DNA from: CADEDH01 sp041394285
Lineage (GTDB): Bacteria > Actinomycetota > Acidimicrobiia > Acidimicrobiales > SZUA-35
Length of the DNA stretch: 64,000 bases
Direction of reading: 5' to 3'
Assembly (NCBI GenBank): GCA_041394285.1
Contig: JAWKIL010000011.1
Location: 1-64,000 of the forward strand
The first letter of the stretch is position 1. Each line of letters opens with the position of its first letter. The translations under genes were made by a program, and so were the position numbers. A model generated the notes under the pieces. That model did no database searches and was not told the DNA's origin. It saw only the letters and a list, made by a program, of their open reading frames with translations. This document shows, piece by piece, positions 16,923-25,784 of this stretch.

Positions 16923-17918
16923 ATGCGTGCTTTTCATCTGACCGGCGGCGGTATCGACGGGCTCACCCTGCGGGACCATCCGGACCCGGAGCCGGGGCCG
17001 GGCGAGGTGGCGGTACGGGTGGAGGCCACCTCGCTCAACTACCGGGACCTGATGATGGCCCGCCGGATGGACAACGACCGGATCCCGCTGTCCGACGGAG
17101 CCGGCGTGGTGACGGCGGTGGGCGCCGGCGTCACCACCGTGGCCGTGGGCGACCGGGTGGCCGGCACCTTCTTCGCCCACTGGGTGGACGGGCGGGCCTT
17201 CCCCGCCATGCACGACGGGGCCCTGGGCGGCAGCGTCGACGGGATGCTGGCCGAGATCGTGGTGGCCCCCGAGCACGGGGTGATCCCGGTACCCGCCGGG
17301 TGGTCGTCGGCCCAGGCCGCCACCCTCCCCTGCGCCGCCCTCACGGCCTGGAACGCCCTGGTGGAGGGCCAGCCCCTGCTGGCCGGCCAGACGGTGCTGC
17401 TCCTGGGCACGGGCGGGGTGTCGGTGTTCGGGTTGCAGCTGGCCAAGGCCATGGGGGCCCGGGCCATCATCACCTCCAGCAGCGACGCCAAGCTCGAGGT
17501 GATGCGGTCGATGGGGGCCGACGTGACCATCAACTACGCCACCACACCCGATTGGGACCGGGCCGTGCTCGACGCCACCGGCGGGGTGGGCGTGGACCTG
17601 GTGCTGGAGGTTGGCGGGGCCGGCACGCTCCCCCGTTCGATCGCCTGCACCCGCTTCGACGGGCAGGTGGCCCTGATCGGCATCCTCACCGGCCCGGCGG
17701 GCGAGACCAACCCGTTCCCGTTGGTGACCCGGTGTGTGTCGCTGCGCGGGGTGTACGTGGGGAGCCGGCGGATGTTCGCCGAGATGAACGCCGCCATCGA
17801 GGTGGCCGGCATCGAGCCGGTGATCGACCGCACCTTCGCCTTCGACCAGGCCCCCGACGCCTACCGCCACCTCACCAGCCAGCAGCACATCGGCAAAGTC
17901 GTCGTAGACCACACGTGA
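16923..17918 (+). CDS. MDR-family NAD(P)-dependent oxidoreductase (quinone oxidoreductase-like)
   Basis: 331 residues. GroES-like N-terminal domain and a Rossmann domain with 'LLLGTGGVSVFGLQLAKAMGA'. The catalytic zinc ligands of alcohol dehydrogenases are absent (no Gly-His-Glu motif; the Cys position is Asn-Tyr-Arg), so it belongs to the zinc-free quinone oxidoreductase branch. Converges with the carboxyltransferase gene; the two stops are one base apart. Confidence 0.85.
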   Translation: MRAFHLTGGGIDGLTLRDHPDPEPGPGEVAVRVEATSLNYRDLMMARRMDNDRIPLSDGAGVVTAVGAGVTTVAVGDRVAGTFFAHWVDGRAFPAMHDGALGGSVDGMLAEIVVAPEHGVIPVPAGWSSAQAATLPCAALTAWNALVEGQPLLAGQTVLLLGTGGVSVFGLQLAKAMGARAIITSSSDAKLEVMRSMGADVTINYATTPDWDRAVLDATGGVGVDLVLEVGGAGTLPRSIACTRFDGQVALIGILTGPAGETNPFPLVTRCVSLRGVYVGSRRMFAEMNAAIEVAGIEPVIDRTFAFDQAPDAYRHLTSQQHIGKVVVDHT

Positions 17919-17919
17919 G

Positions 17920-19374
17920 CTACCAGGTGTCGATGGGGTGCTTCTTGGCCGGCCGGTCGAGCTGGCGGGGCAGGCGGGCCAGCAATCGGGAGATGCGCTG
18001 GCGGGTCTCGGCCGGCGCGATCACGTCGTCGTAGGCGTGCTGGTTGCGCACGGCGGCGAACCCGTCGCCAGAGCCGATGTCGGTGGACGGCCAGGCCGCC
18101 CACAGCACCGGTGTGCTCCGCCCGCCCGTCATCCCGCCCAGCACGGCCGGGCCCAGCCCCCCGCCCCGCCCCACCTGCACGGCGAACAGGGGCACGGTCC
18201 GGTGGTGGTGGGCCATGACGGCCCGGGTGTGCCACCGGTTGATCCCAGGCTGGCTCTGCGGGGTCCCGTCGTCGCCGGTGAACCGGGTGATGCAACCGGG
18301 AGTGTCGATGACGGCCACGATCGGCAGCTCGTAGGCGTCGCACAGCTCAACGAACCGGGCCGCCTTGGTGGCGGCCTGCTCGTCGATGGCGCCGTCGTCG
18401 ACGCCGGGCTGGCTGGCCAGGATCCCCACCGACCGGCCGTCGATCCGGGCGAACGCCGTGATCACCGAGCGGGCGAACTGGGGCCGCAACCCGAACAGGC
18501 TGCCCTCGTCGACCAGGGCCTCCAGCACCGGCACCATGTCGTAGGGGCCGTCGGCCCCGGCCCGGTCGGTCACCAGCTCGGCGATCCGCTCGGCCCCGGC
18601 CGCCGCCGGCCCGGCGGGCTCGTCCTGCCAGTACGACAGGTACCGGCGGGCGGCGGCGATGGCCTGGTGCTCGTCGTCGACCAGCAGGTCGATCCCGCCG
18701 GTCATCTCGTGCATCTCCACCCCGGCCAGCTCGCTGGCGCTCAACGCCAGGCCCAGCGCCGCCTCCACCATGGGCGGGCCGCCCATCCCGATCGACGACC
18801 CGCCGGTGGCGATCACGAAATCGGAGAACCCGGCCAGGCTGGCGTGCCCAGCGAACGACGGGCCCGACACCACGGCCACCGTCGGCACCCATCCCGACAG
18901 CTCGGCCACCCCGTCGAACAGCTGGTAACGGCCGAAGGGTCCGTTGAGCTCCAGGTGCCCCAACCCCACCCGGGGGTGGCGGGCCCGGCTGCCGCCGCCG
19001 TCCACGAACAGCACGAGCGGCCACCGGTGCTCCTGGGCCAGGGCGAACAGCCGCTCCAGCCGCCCGGCCCCGTAGCCGCCGCCCCGGTCGGTGAAATCGG
19101 TGGACGACGTGATCACGGTCTGGCCGTCCACCGTGCCGATGTAGTCGACCCCGCCGGCTTCGGCCACCCAGCCCCGCGTCCCCTCGGGGGCGGCCCGGTC
19201 GATGGCGGCGATGCTGCCGTACTCCACCTCGGTGCCGGGGTCGAGCAGCTCCCCCACCCGCTCCCGGGCCGTGAGCCGCCCCGCCTGGTGGACGGCGGCC
19301 ACCACCCCGGGGCGGGCCTCGTCGAGCTGGGCCGCCTTGACCGCTGCCAGCTCCTCGATCAGTCGTGGGTCCAT
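17920..19374 (-). CDS. Acyl-CoA carboxylase carboxyltransferase subunit (first paralogue)
   Basis: 484 residues with the crotonase-like carboxyltransferase fold of the AccD/PccB family. 'FVDGGGSRARHP' and 'GPSFAGHASLAGFSDFVIA' line the acyl-CoA site; the second half carries 'FVELCDAYELPIVAVIDTPG'. It ends KKHPIDTW, almost the same tail as its neighbour. It is 22 bases downstream of the second paralogue on the same strand, so both are probably co-transcribed and may form a hetero-oligomer. No biotin carboxylase or biotin carrier gene is in the window. Confidence 0.88.
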   Translation of the reverse strand: MDPRLIEELAAVKAAQLDEARPGVVAAVHQAGRLTARERVGELLDPGTEVEYGSIAAIDRAAPEGTRGWVAEAGGVDYIGTVDGQTVITSSTDFTDRGGGYGAGRLERLFALAQEHRWPLVLFVDGGGSRARHPRVGLGHLELNGPFGRYQLFDGVAELSGWVPTVAVVSGPSFAGHASLAGFSDFVIATGGSSIGMGGPPMVEAALGLALSASELAGVEMHEMTGGIDLLVDDEHQAIAAARRYLSYWQDEPAGPAAAGAERIAELVTDRAGADGPYDMVPVLEALVDEGSLFGLRPQFARSVITAFARIDGRSVGILASQPGVDDGAIDEQAATKAARFVELCDAYELPIVAVIDTPGCITRFTGDDGTPQSQPGINRWHTRAVMAHHHRTVPLFAVQVGRGGGLGPAVLGGMTGGRSTPVLWAAWPSTDIGSGDGFAAVRNQHAYDDVIAPAETRQRISRLLARLPRQLDRPAKKHPIDTW

Positions 19375-19396
19375 GGTCGCTCTCCCCTGCCCCGGG

Positions 19397-20875
19397 TCAC
19401 CGGGGGTCGATCGGGTGCTTCTTGGCCGCCGGGAACACCCGGGGGATGGCGCCGAGCAGGGCGATGATCCGGTCCCGGGTCTCGCCCGGGAGGATCACGT
19501 CGTCGAAGGAGAACGTGCGACCGGCCGACACGCCCGACGCCGGGTCCCGCATCTCCTTGGCGTAGGTGTCGCGGATGGCCCGGGCCTCCTCGGGCGAGCC
19601 GGCGGCCCGGATCTCCTTGCGCTTCACCAGGAACGCCGCGCCCTCCAGCGACATGCCGCCCGACTCGACCGACGGCCAGGCCAGCCGCAGCTCGGGCATC
19701 AGGCGCGACGCCCCCCAGCCCGACATGGCGAACGGGCCCAGGCCGTAGGCCTTGCGGAGCTGGACCGAGCACAGGGGCACCGTGCGGTGGTGGAGGGCGG
19801 CCAGGGGCCGGGCGTGGTGGCGGGCGATCCCGCCCCGCTCGGCGTCGGGGCCCACCATGTAGCCGGGGTTGTCGACCAGCGACACGATCGGCAGCTCGTA
19901 GGCGTCGCACAGCTCCACGAAGCGGGCCGCCTTGTCGGCCGCCGGGCTGTCGATGGCACCGGCCACCGGCGACAGGGGCTGGTTGGCCATCATCCCGATG
20001 GGGCGGCCGCCGAGGGTGGCCAGTGCCGTGACCATCGAGGGGGCCCACCGCTCCCCCAGCTCCAGCACGGTGCCGGCATCGGCCAAGGCCTCGATGACCC
20101 GGCGCACGTCGTAGGGGTGGCGGCGGTCGTCGGGGACGATGTCGGCGATGAGGTCGTGGGCGGGCGACGGCTCGTCGGTGCCGAACCCGTCGCCCCAGTA
20201 GGCGAGGTAGTCGGCCACGGTGTCGATGGCGTGGATCTCGTCGTCGACGATCAGGTCCACCGAGCCGTCGGCGGCCAGGGCCTCCACCGGGCGGGTGTGG
20301 ATCGTCGCCTCGCCGTCGGGTCCGGCCGGGCCCCGGGAGCCGATGGTGGACCCGGCGGTGGCGATCACACAGTCGCACAGCAGGGCCAGGCCGGCGTTGC
20401 CGTCGAGGGTGCGGCCGCTGATCACGGCGATCGTGGGGGCCCAGCCCGAGAGCTCGGCCAGACCCTCGTAGACGTCGAACCGGCCCCGGTTGTACACCAC
20501 GATCGGGGGCACCACCCAGGGGTGGCCGGGGCGGGCGCCGTCGCCGTCGACGAAGACCACGAACGGCCACCGGTGGCGGTTGGCCAGGTAGAGGAGACGC
20601 ACGAGCTTGCGCATGTTGCGGTCGGTCTGGGTGCCGTCGCGCACCGTGGTGTCGTAGGAGGCGACGGTGACCGGGTGGCCGTGGACCTGGCCCACACCGG
20701 CCACCAGGCCGTCGGCCGGGGCGTCGTCGTCGGGGTCCGACGATTCGCCGGCCAGCACCCCGTACTCCACGAAGCTGCCCGGGTCGACGAGGCGCTCGAT
20801 CCGGTTGCGGGCGGTGGTGGCCTTGAGGGCCCGGTCCCGGGCGTCGGTGATCTGGGTGAGCAGCTCGGCATCCAT
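19397..20875 (-). CDS. Acyl-CoA carboxylase carboxyltransferase subunit (second paralogue)
   Basis: 492 residues, same family and layout as the gene at 17920. 'FVDGDGARPGHPWV' replaces the Gly-rich loop seen in the neighbour, and 'RNMRKLVRLLYLANRHRWP' and 'FVELCDAYELPIVSLVDNPG' are conserved. Ends KKHPIDPR. CGGAGG lies 5 bases before ATG 20875. Substrate unknown: propionyl-, methylcrotonyl-, geranyl- or longer acyl-CoA are all possible for this family. Confidence 0.88.
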   Translation of the reverse strand: MDAELLTQITDARDRALKATTARNRIERLVDPGSFVEYGVLAGESSDPDDDAPADGLVAGVGQVHGHPVTVASYDTTVRDGTQTDRNMRKLVRLLYLANRHRWPFVVFVDGDGARPGHPWVVPPIVVYNRGRFDVYEGLAELSGWAPTIAVISGRTLDGNAGLALLCDCVIATAGSTIGSRGPAGPDGEATIHTRPVEALAADGSVDLIVDDEIHAIDTVADYLAYWGDGFGTDEPSPAHDLIADIVPDDRRHPYDVRRVIEALADAGTVLELGERWAPSMVTALATLGGRPIGMMANQPLSPVAGAIDSPAADKAARFVELCDAYELPIVSLVDNPGYMVGPDAERGGIARHHARPLAALHHRTVPLCSVQLRKAYGLGPFAMSGWGASRLMPELRLAWPSVESGGMSLEGAAFLVKRKEIRAAGSPEEARAIRDTYAKEMRDPASGVSAGRTFSFDDVILPGETRDRIIALLGAIPRVFPAAKKHPIDPR

Positions 20876-20935
20876 GCGCCTCCGAGCCTGTCACCTGGCC
20901 CCCGCCGGCTCAAGCCTGGCCGCTCCCGGCTGTGC

Positions 20936-21964
20936 TCAGCTGAGCCGAACCCGGACCCACCACAGGCCGACGGCGGCGAGGCCCCCGGCGGCCAGCACGA
21001 ACAGCGCCGACTCCCGCCACTGCAGTGTCCAGAACCGGTTGGCCGGCTGGTAGACGAGCCGCTGTCGGTAGCCCTCGGCGCCGAGCCGGGCCAGGCACGA
21101 CGCCAGCGGGCCCTTGCCCTCGGCGGCCGCCCGCTCCCGGGGCGGCCCTCCCGGCGGCGCCACGCACTCAGCGAACCACGGCGGCAGCTCCACCGCCGCT
21201 CCGGCGGCATCCACGGTGGTGTTGGACAGGACCCAGTCGCCCCGATCGGAGGGCTGGGCCGTCAACGTGATCGGCCCGTCGAGCCCGCTGCGGCTGAGGC
21301 CGTCGAACGTCGAGATGTCCATCGTGACCGTGAGGTCGGCCGGGGTGGCCAGATGGGGCCGGACCCACAGCGGCACGGCGATCTGCACCGCCAGGAACAG
21401 CCCCAGGGTGATCGCCATGGCCGGCACCGTCCGGCGCACCACGGCCCCGATCACCACGCCGAGCACGAGGGCGAACAGGGTGTAGGCCACCGGCACGACG
21501 CCCCGCATGGCGAACGTCACCGGGGTCAGCCGGGTCGGTAGCGACCCGGTGCGGGCCCCGACCACTCCGTCGATGGGGCCCGCCCACCAGGTGACGGCCA
21601 GGCTCAGCAGCCCCGTCACGGCCGCCGCAGCCAGGGCGGTGAGGCCCAGCCGGGTGGCCAGCCACCGGGTACGGGTGACGCTCTGGTTCCACACCAGCCG
21701 GTAGGTGCCGGTCTCCATCTCGTGGGCCACCATCGGCGCCCCCCAGAAGGCACCGACGAGGCCGGGGACGACGGCCAGCATCACGACGCCGGCGAAGAAC
21801 AGGGCGATGTCGGCGGGGGTGAGCAGGTCGTAGCCGGTGTCGGTGGTGGTCACCAGGTCGGCCAGCCGCCGGCCGGTCCAGCCGGCCGCGACGGCGACGA
21901 CGGCCACCGCCGCTCCGGCTGTCACGAGCTGCGCCCGGTTCTGGCGCCAGGTCAGCCAGATCAT
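20936..21964 (-). CDS. ABC transporter permease (ABC-2 type)
   Basis: 342 residues. About six hydrophobic segments, including 'IALFFAGVVMLAVVPGLVGA', 'VAYTLFALVLGVVIGAVV' and a C-terminal one near 'ALFVLAAGGLAAVGL', with a long extracytoplasmic loop (about 200-305) before the last. ATG 21964 overlaps the stop of the ATPase gene by 4 bases (ATGA). With the ATPase and GntR regulator it forms a YtrA-like export operon; such systems often respond to cell-wall-active compounds. Confidence 0.87.
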   Translation of the reverse strand: MIWLTWRQNRAQLVTAGAAVAVVAVAAGWTGRRLADLVTTTDTGYDLLTPADIALFFAGVVMLAVVPGLVGAFWGAPMVAHEMETGTYRLVWNQSVTRTRWLATRLGLTALAAAAVTGLLSLAVTWWAGPIDGVVGARTGSLPTRLTPVTFAMRGVVPVAYTLFALVLGVVIGAVVRRTVPAMAITLGLFLAVQIAVPLWVRPHLATPADLTVTMDISTFDGLSRSGLDGPITLTAQPSDRGDWVLSNTTVDAAGAAVELPPWFAECVAPPGGPPRERAAAEGKGPLASCLARLGAEGYRQRLVYQPANRFWTLQWRESALFVLAAGGLAAVGLWWVRVRLS

Positions 21965-22869
21965 CGGATCACCTCCAGCGCCGGCCCCACCGCCGCCCGT
22001 CCGGCCGTCGGGGGAGGTACGGGTCGTTCCATGTACGCCAGCACGAGGTCTTCCAGATCGAGCTGGCCCACCGTCCATGCCGGGTCGAGGATGGGCTCGT
22101 CGGTGCGCACGATGAACGTGCTCTGGCGCTCGGTGTGGCGCTCCGACACGACGTGCTGGCCGGCCGGCAGCCGGGCCGGGTCCCGGCGGGCACCGGTCAG
22201 ACGGTGGTGGCTGGCCAGCAGGGTCTCCACCTCGCCCTCCAGGTGGACGTGGGAGTCGACGAGCACGACCACCCGATCGCAGATCCGCTCCAGATCGGAC
22301 ACCAGGTGCGACGACAGCACGACGGTGAGCTCGTGCTCGGCCACCGCCTCCATCAGCACCTGGAGGAAGTCACGGCGGGCCATGGGGTCGAGGTTGGCCA
22401 CCGGCTCGTCGAGGATGAGTAGCTCGGGGCGCTTGGCCAACCCCAGGGTGAGGGCCAGCTGGGCCCGCTGGCCCCCGGAGAGCCGGCCTGCCCGCTGGGC
22501 CGGGTCGAGCCCCAGGCGGTCCAGCCGGGACCGGGCGGCCGCCTCGTCCCAGCGCGGATTGAGCCGAGCTCCGAGCCGGAGGTGATCGGCCACGGTGAGT
22601 CGGGCGTAGGTCGGCGTGTCCTGGGCCACGAACCCGACCTTGGCCAGTTGCGCCGGGTCAGATCCCGGGCGACCGCCGCACACCTCGATCGTGCCGGCCG
22701 TGGGCCGGATCAGACCGACGGCCAGGAGCAGGAGCGTCGTCTTGCCCGCTCCGTTGGGGCCGACGAGCCCGGTGACTCCGCCGGCCGGGATCTCCAGCTC
22801 GCAGTCGGCCAGGGCCCAGCGGCGGCGGTAGCGCTTGCCCAGACCCTCGGCCCGCACGACCGCCGTCAT
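21961..22869 (-). CDS. ABC transporter ATP-binding protein
   Basis: 302 residues. Walker A 'GPNGAGKTT', signature 'LSGGQRAQLALTLGLA', Walker B 'LLILDEPVANLDP' and the H-loop 'VVLSSHLVSDLE' are all intact. The C-terminal 90 residues are the short extension typical of drug/antibiotic exporter ATPases. Overlaps both neighbours by 4 bases, so the whole operon is translationally coupled. Confidence 0.93.
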   Translation of the reverse strand: MTAVVRAEGLGKRYRRRWALADCELEIPAGGVTGLVGPNGAGKTTLLLLAVGLIRPTAGTIEVCGGRPGSDPAQLAKVGFVAQDTPTYARLTVADHLRLGARLNPRWDEAAARSRLDRLGLDPAQRAGRLSGGQRAQLALTLGLAKRPELLILDEPVANLDPMARRDFLQVLMEAVAEHELTVVLSSHLVSDLERICDRVVVLVDSHVHLEGEVETLLASHHRLTGARRDPARLPAGQHVVSERHTERQSTFIVRTDEPILDPAWTVGQLDLEDLVLAYMERPVPPPTAGRAAVGPALEVIR

Positions 22870-23255
22870 GCTACGTCTCTCTGGCTGCGGCGAAAGGTGT
22901 CGACGAACAGCGCCTCGATGCCCTCGGCGTCGAGGCCGGCCAACCGGGCCTTGGTCAGCCAGCGCTGCAGGTCACGACGCAGCGGCTCGAGGGCCGGCAG
23001 CGAAACGTCGACCAGCGATCGGGTGACGAAGGTGCCGACCCCGGGGCGGGCCGCCACCAAGCCTTCGTGCTCCAGCTCCCGGTAGGCCTTCAGGACGGTG
23101 TTGGGGTTGATGGCGAGGTGGGCCACGACGTCCTTGACGGTGGGGAGTTGGTCTCCCTCGCTCAGCAGACCCAGGCGCAAGGCCTGGCGTACCTGCTGCA
23201 CCACCTGCAGATAGGGCGAGACCCCGGATCGGGCATCCAGGGAGAACTCGATCAT
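22866..23255 (-). CDS. GntR-family regulator, YtrA subfamily
   Basis: 129 residues. Winged-helix GntR domain ('LPTVKDVVAHLAINPNTVLK', then 'LEHEGLVAARPGVGTFV') with only a short helical tail, as in YtrA-type regulators, which lack a large ligand domain. ATG 23255 has GGAGGGCG in front; an ATG five codons earlier supplies that ribosome site sequence. First gene of the exporter operon and its probable repressor. Confidence 0.9.
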   Translation of the reverse strand: MIEFSLDARSGVSPYLQVVQQVRQALRLGLLSEGDQLPTVKDVVAHLAINPNTVLKAYRELEHEGLVAARPGVGTFVTRSLVDVSLPALEPLRRDLQRWLTKARLAGLDAEGIEALFVDTFRRSQRDVA

Positions 23256-23267
23256 GCGCCCTCCATT

Positions 23268-23290
23268 CATCTAGTTACTTAGCACTATAG
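23268..23290 (-). promoter_or_regulatory. AT-rich promoter/operator region of the GntR-ABC operon
   Basis: A short AT-rich island in otherwise GC-rich DNA, containing CTAGTTACTTAG (an imperfect palindrome) and 'CACTATAGG' on the plus strand. It sits 15-35 bases before the GntR start codon, where YtrA-type repressors bind their own promoters. Exact elements cannot be fixed. Confidence 0.4.
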
Positions 23291-23366
23291 GAACACGCGA
23301 GGGCGGCAGTCAACGAGGTGTTGCGACGCTTGGAGCCAGCCAGGGGCGGCGGGCTACCCTGGCCGG

Positions 23367-24059
23367 GTGAGCACCACCGAGATCGACAGCACCGATACCG
23401 CCCGCTGGCTGGCCGTCACCGAGTTCATCGATCACGACCACCCCGACGTGCGGCGGTTCGCCGAGACCACGGTGGCCGGGGCCGACACGCCCCGGGAGCA
23501 GGTGGTGAAGCTGTTCTACGCCGTGCGCGACGGCTGGTGGTACGACCCGTACTCCTCGGACCAGAGCCGGGAGTCGTTCAAGGCCTCGGCTGTTGTGTCG
23601 AGCGAGCGGAGCTGGTGCGTGCCCAAGTCGGTTCTGCTCACGGCGGCGGCCCGGGCGGTCGGGGTGCCGGCCCGGTTGGGTTTCGCCGACGTGCGCAACC
23701 ACCTCCAGAGCGAGAAGCTCAAGGAGAAGATGGGGACCGACCTGTTCGTGTTCCACGGCTACAGCGAGTTCCTGCTCGACGGCGCCTGGGTCAAGGCGTC
23801 GGCCGCGTTCAACCTGGAGCTGTGCAACCGCTTCGGCACCAAGCCGCTCGACTTCGACGGCCACCAAGACGCCCTGCTCCACTCCTACGACCTGGCCGGC
23901 AACCGGCACATGGAATACGTGCGGATGCGGGGCACCTACGACGAGTTCCCCTTCGACGAGATGATGGCCGCCTTCGCCGAGGTCTACGGCGACGACCCCA
24001 TGGGCGGCGGCACCACCGCCGGTGCCGCCGGCGACGCCGCCTTCGAACGCGACGCCTGA
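23367..24059 (+). CDS. Transglutaminase-like domain protein
   Basis: 230 residues from GTG 23367. The papain-like core is readable: Cys in 'SSERSWCVPKSVLL', His in 'FVFHGYSEFLLDGAWVKAS', and a following Asp ('KPLDFDG'). No signal peptide or membrane segment, so cytosolic. In bacteria this fold usually cleaves peptides or amides rather than cross-linking. The end is low-complexity Gly/Ala/Thr. Confidence 0.83.
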   Translation: MSTTEIDSTDTARWLAVTEFIDHDHPDVRRFAETTVAGADTPREQVVKLFYAVRDGWWYDPYSSDQSRESFKASAVVSSERSWCVPKSVLLTAAARAVGVPARLGFADVRNHLQSEKLKEKMGTDLFVFHGYSEFLLDGAWVKASAAFNLELCNRFGTKPLDFDGHQDALLHSYDLAGNRHMEYVRMRGTYDEFPFDEMMAAFAEVYGDDPMGGGTTAGAAGDAAFERDA

Positions 24060-24137
24060 CCTGGCTCGTCCCCGGCGGAATCCGGGTAGGTCTTCCGGCA
24101 CGGGCAGCGCCGCTGCCGCCGATGCCGGAGGACCGCC

Positions 24138-24617
24138 ATGCAGATGACCGAACTCGACCGTCAGCCCGATGGACGCCGCACGCTGGTGGTCATCCTCTCC
24201 CCCGGCGACGAGCTCGTCGCCACCATCACCGGCATCGCCAGCGAGCAGGGGATCTCGGCCGCCGGGCTCACCGCCATCGGGGCCTTCGAGCGGGTCACGC
24301 TCGGCTATTTCCAGTGGGACACCCGTTCCTACCGGCACAACGACATCAACGAGCAGGTGGAGCTGGCGTCGCTCATCGGCAACCTGGCCCGCCACGAGGA
24401 CGGTTCGCACCGGCTCCACGCCCACGGTGTGGTGGGAACGGCGTCGGGCCAGGCCCTGGCCGGCCACATCCTGGAGGCGCACGTGCGCCCGACCTGCGAG
24501 GTCATCATCGAGGAGTCGCCGGCCCACCTCGTGCGCCGACACGACGAGGCCAGCGGCCTGGCGCTGATCAGCCTCGATCAGACCCGGGAGGAGCGGACGT
24601 CCCCGGCCGGGGGCTGA
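24138..24617 (+). CDS. PPC/DUF296-domain protein
   Basis: 159 residues. 'LSPGDELVATITGIASEQGI' and 'RLHAHGVVGTASGQALAGHI' are the hallmarks of the PPC (DUF296) fold, also found in plant AT-hook proteins; here there is no AT-hook. The conserved His cluster ('HLHAH' position, here 'RLHAH') is retained and could bind metal. Bacterial versions are usually homotrimers of unknown role. CGGAGGA precedes the ATG. Confidence 0.85.
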   Translation: MQMTELDRQPDGRRTLVVILSPGDELVATITGIASEQGISAAGLTAIGAFERVTLGYFQWDTRSYRHNDINEQVELASLIGNLARHEDGSHRLHAHGVVGTASGQALAGHILEAHVRPTCEVIIEESPAHLVRRHDEASGLALISLDQTREERTSPAGG

Positions 24618-24755
24618 CCCGGCCCGTCAGGCTTGGCGGGCAGCACCGCTGGGGGCAGCGACGGACGACGCCGCCGTTTCGGTCGGGACGGGCCGGGTAG
24701 CCCGCCAAGGGGGCCGGCACCGGGTCGGCCGCCGAGCGAGACGAGGAGCAGCATC

Positions 24756-25778
24756 GTGGTGCAGCCGGGTACGCAGAGCAGCGGACGAGTGGCCGTGGTC
24801 ACCGGGGCCAGCGCCGGGGTGGGGCGGGCGGTGGCGGTGGAGCTGGCCCGGCGGGGTTTCGACGTGGCGCTCCTGGCCCGGGGCCGGGCCGGGCTGGAGG
24901 CCGCCGCCGGGGAGGTGAGGGCCCGGGGGCGGCGGGCGCTGGTGGTGCCGACGGACGTGGCCGAGGCCGATCAGGTGGAGGCGGCCGCCGACCGGGTGGA
25001 AGCTGAGCTGGGCCCGATCGACCTGTGGGTCAACGACGCCATGACCACGGTCTTCGCCCGTATCTCGGACATGACGGCCGAGGGCTACGAGCGGGCCACG
25101 CGGGTGACCTACCTGGGGCAGGTGCACGGGGCCCTGGCCGCCCTGCGCCGGATGAAACCGCGGGACCGGGGCACGATCGTGTTCGTGGGCTCGGCCCTCG
25201 CCTACCGGGGCATCCCCCTGCAGTCGGCCTACTGCGCGGCCAAGTTCGCCGTGCGCGGCTTCCACGACGCCCTGCGCTGCGAGCTGCTCGACGAGGGCAG
25301 CAACGTGAAGACCACGATCGTGCACCTACCGGCGGTCAACACCCCCCAGTTCGGGTGGTGCCTGGCCAAGGTCGACAAGCACCCCAAGCCCGTTCCGCCC
25401 ATCTACCAGCCCGAGGTCATCGCCCGTCAGATCGTCGACGCCGCCGAGCACCTGCCCCGCCAGAAGATCATCGGTCCCTGGACCTGGATGACCGTGACGC
25501 TGGCCCAGCACCTGCCGGGCGTCGGTGACCACTACATGGCGCTGAACGGCGTGAAGAGCCAGCTCACCTCGGATCCGATCGACCCCGCCCGGGCCGACAA
25601 CCTCCGCTCGCCGGTCGATGCCGGCGCCGATCACGGTGCCCATGGCACCTTCGACCACCAGGCTCGCGGGCTGAGGACGCCCAGCTTCCTCCAATCCCTC
25701 CCCGGCCAGGCCCGGTCGTTGGTGGAGGCGAGCGCCCGCCGGGTGGCCGAGGTCCGCCATCGGGGCGGGCCGAGCTGA
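24756..25778 (+). CDS. Short-chain dehydrogenase/reductase with C-terminal extension
   Basis: 340 residues. Classical SDR core: 'VTGASAGVGRAVAVELARRG' for NADP(H), 'SAYCAAKFAVRGFHDALR' containing Tyr-x-x-x-Lys. The position of the usual 'NNAG' reads 'VNDAMTTVF', a known variant in this subgroup. About 80 extra residues after the core are low in structure. GTG 24756 follows ACGAGGAGC. Membrane segments are not evident. Confidence 0.87.
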   Translation: MVQPGTQSSGRVAVVTGASAGVGRAVAVELARRGFDVALLARGRAGLEAAAGEVRARGRRALVVPTDVAEADQVEAAADRVEAELGPIDLWVNDAMTTVFARISDMTAEGYERATRVTYLGQVHGALAALRRMKPRDRGTIVFVGSALAYRGIPLQSAYCAAKFAVRGFHDALRCELLDEGSNVKTTIVHLPAVNTPQFGWCLAKVDKHPKPVPPIYQPEVIARQIVDAAEHLPRQKIIGPWTWMTVTLAQHLPGVGDHYMALNGVKSQLTSDPIDPARADNLRSPVDAGADHGAHGTFDHQARGLRTPSFLQSLPGQARSLVEASARRVAEVRHRGGPS

Positions 25779-25784
25779 CGCTGC

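Noticed and set aside
19202..21541. Long plus-strand frame opposite the carboxyltransferase genes
   Set aside because: Antisense composition; both minus-strand genes have complete family motifs.
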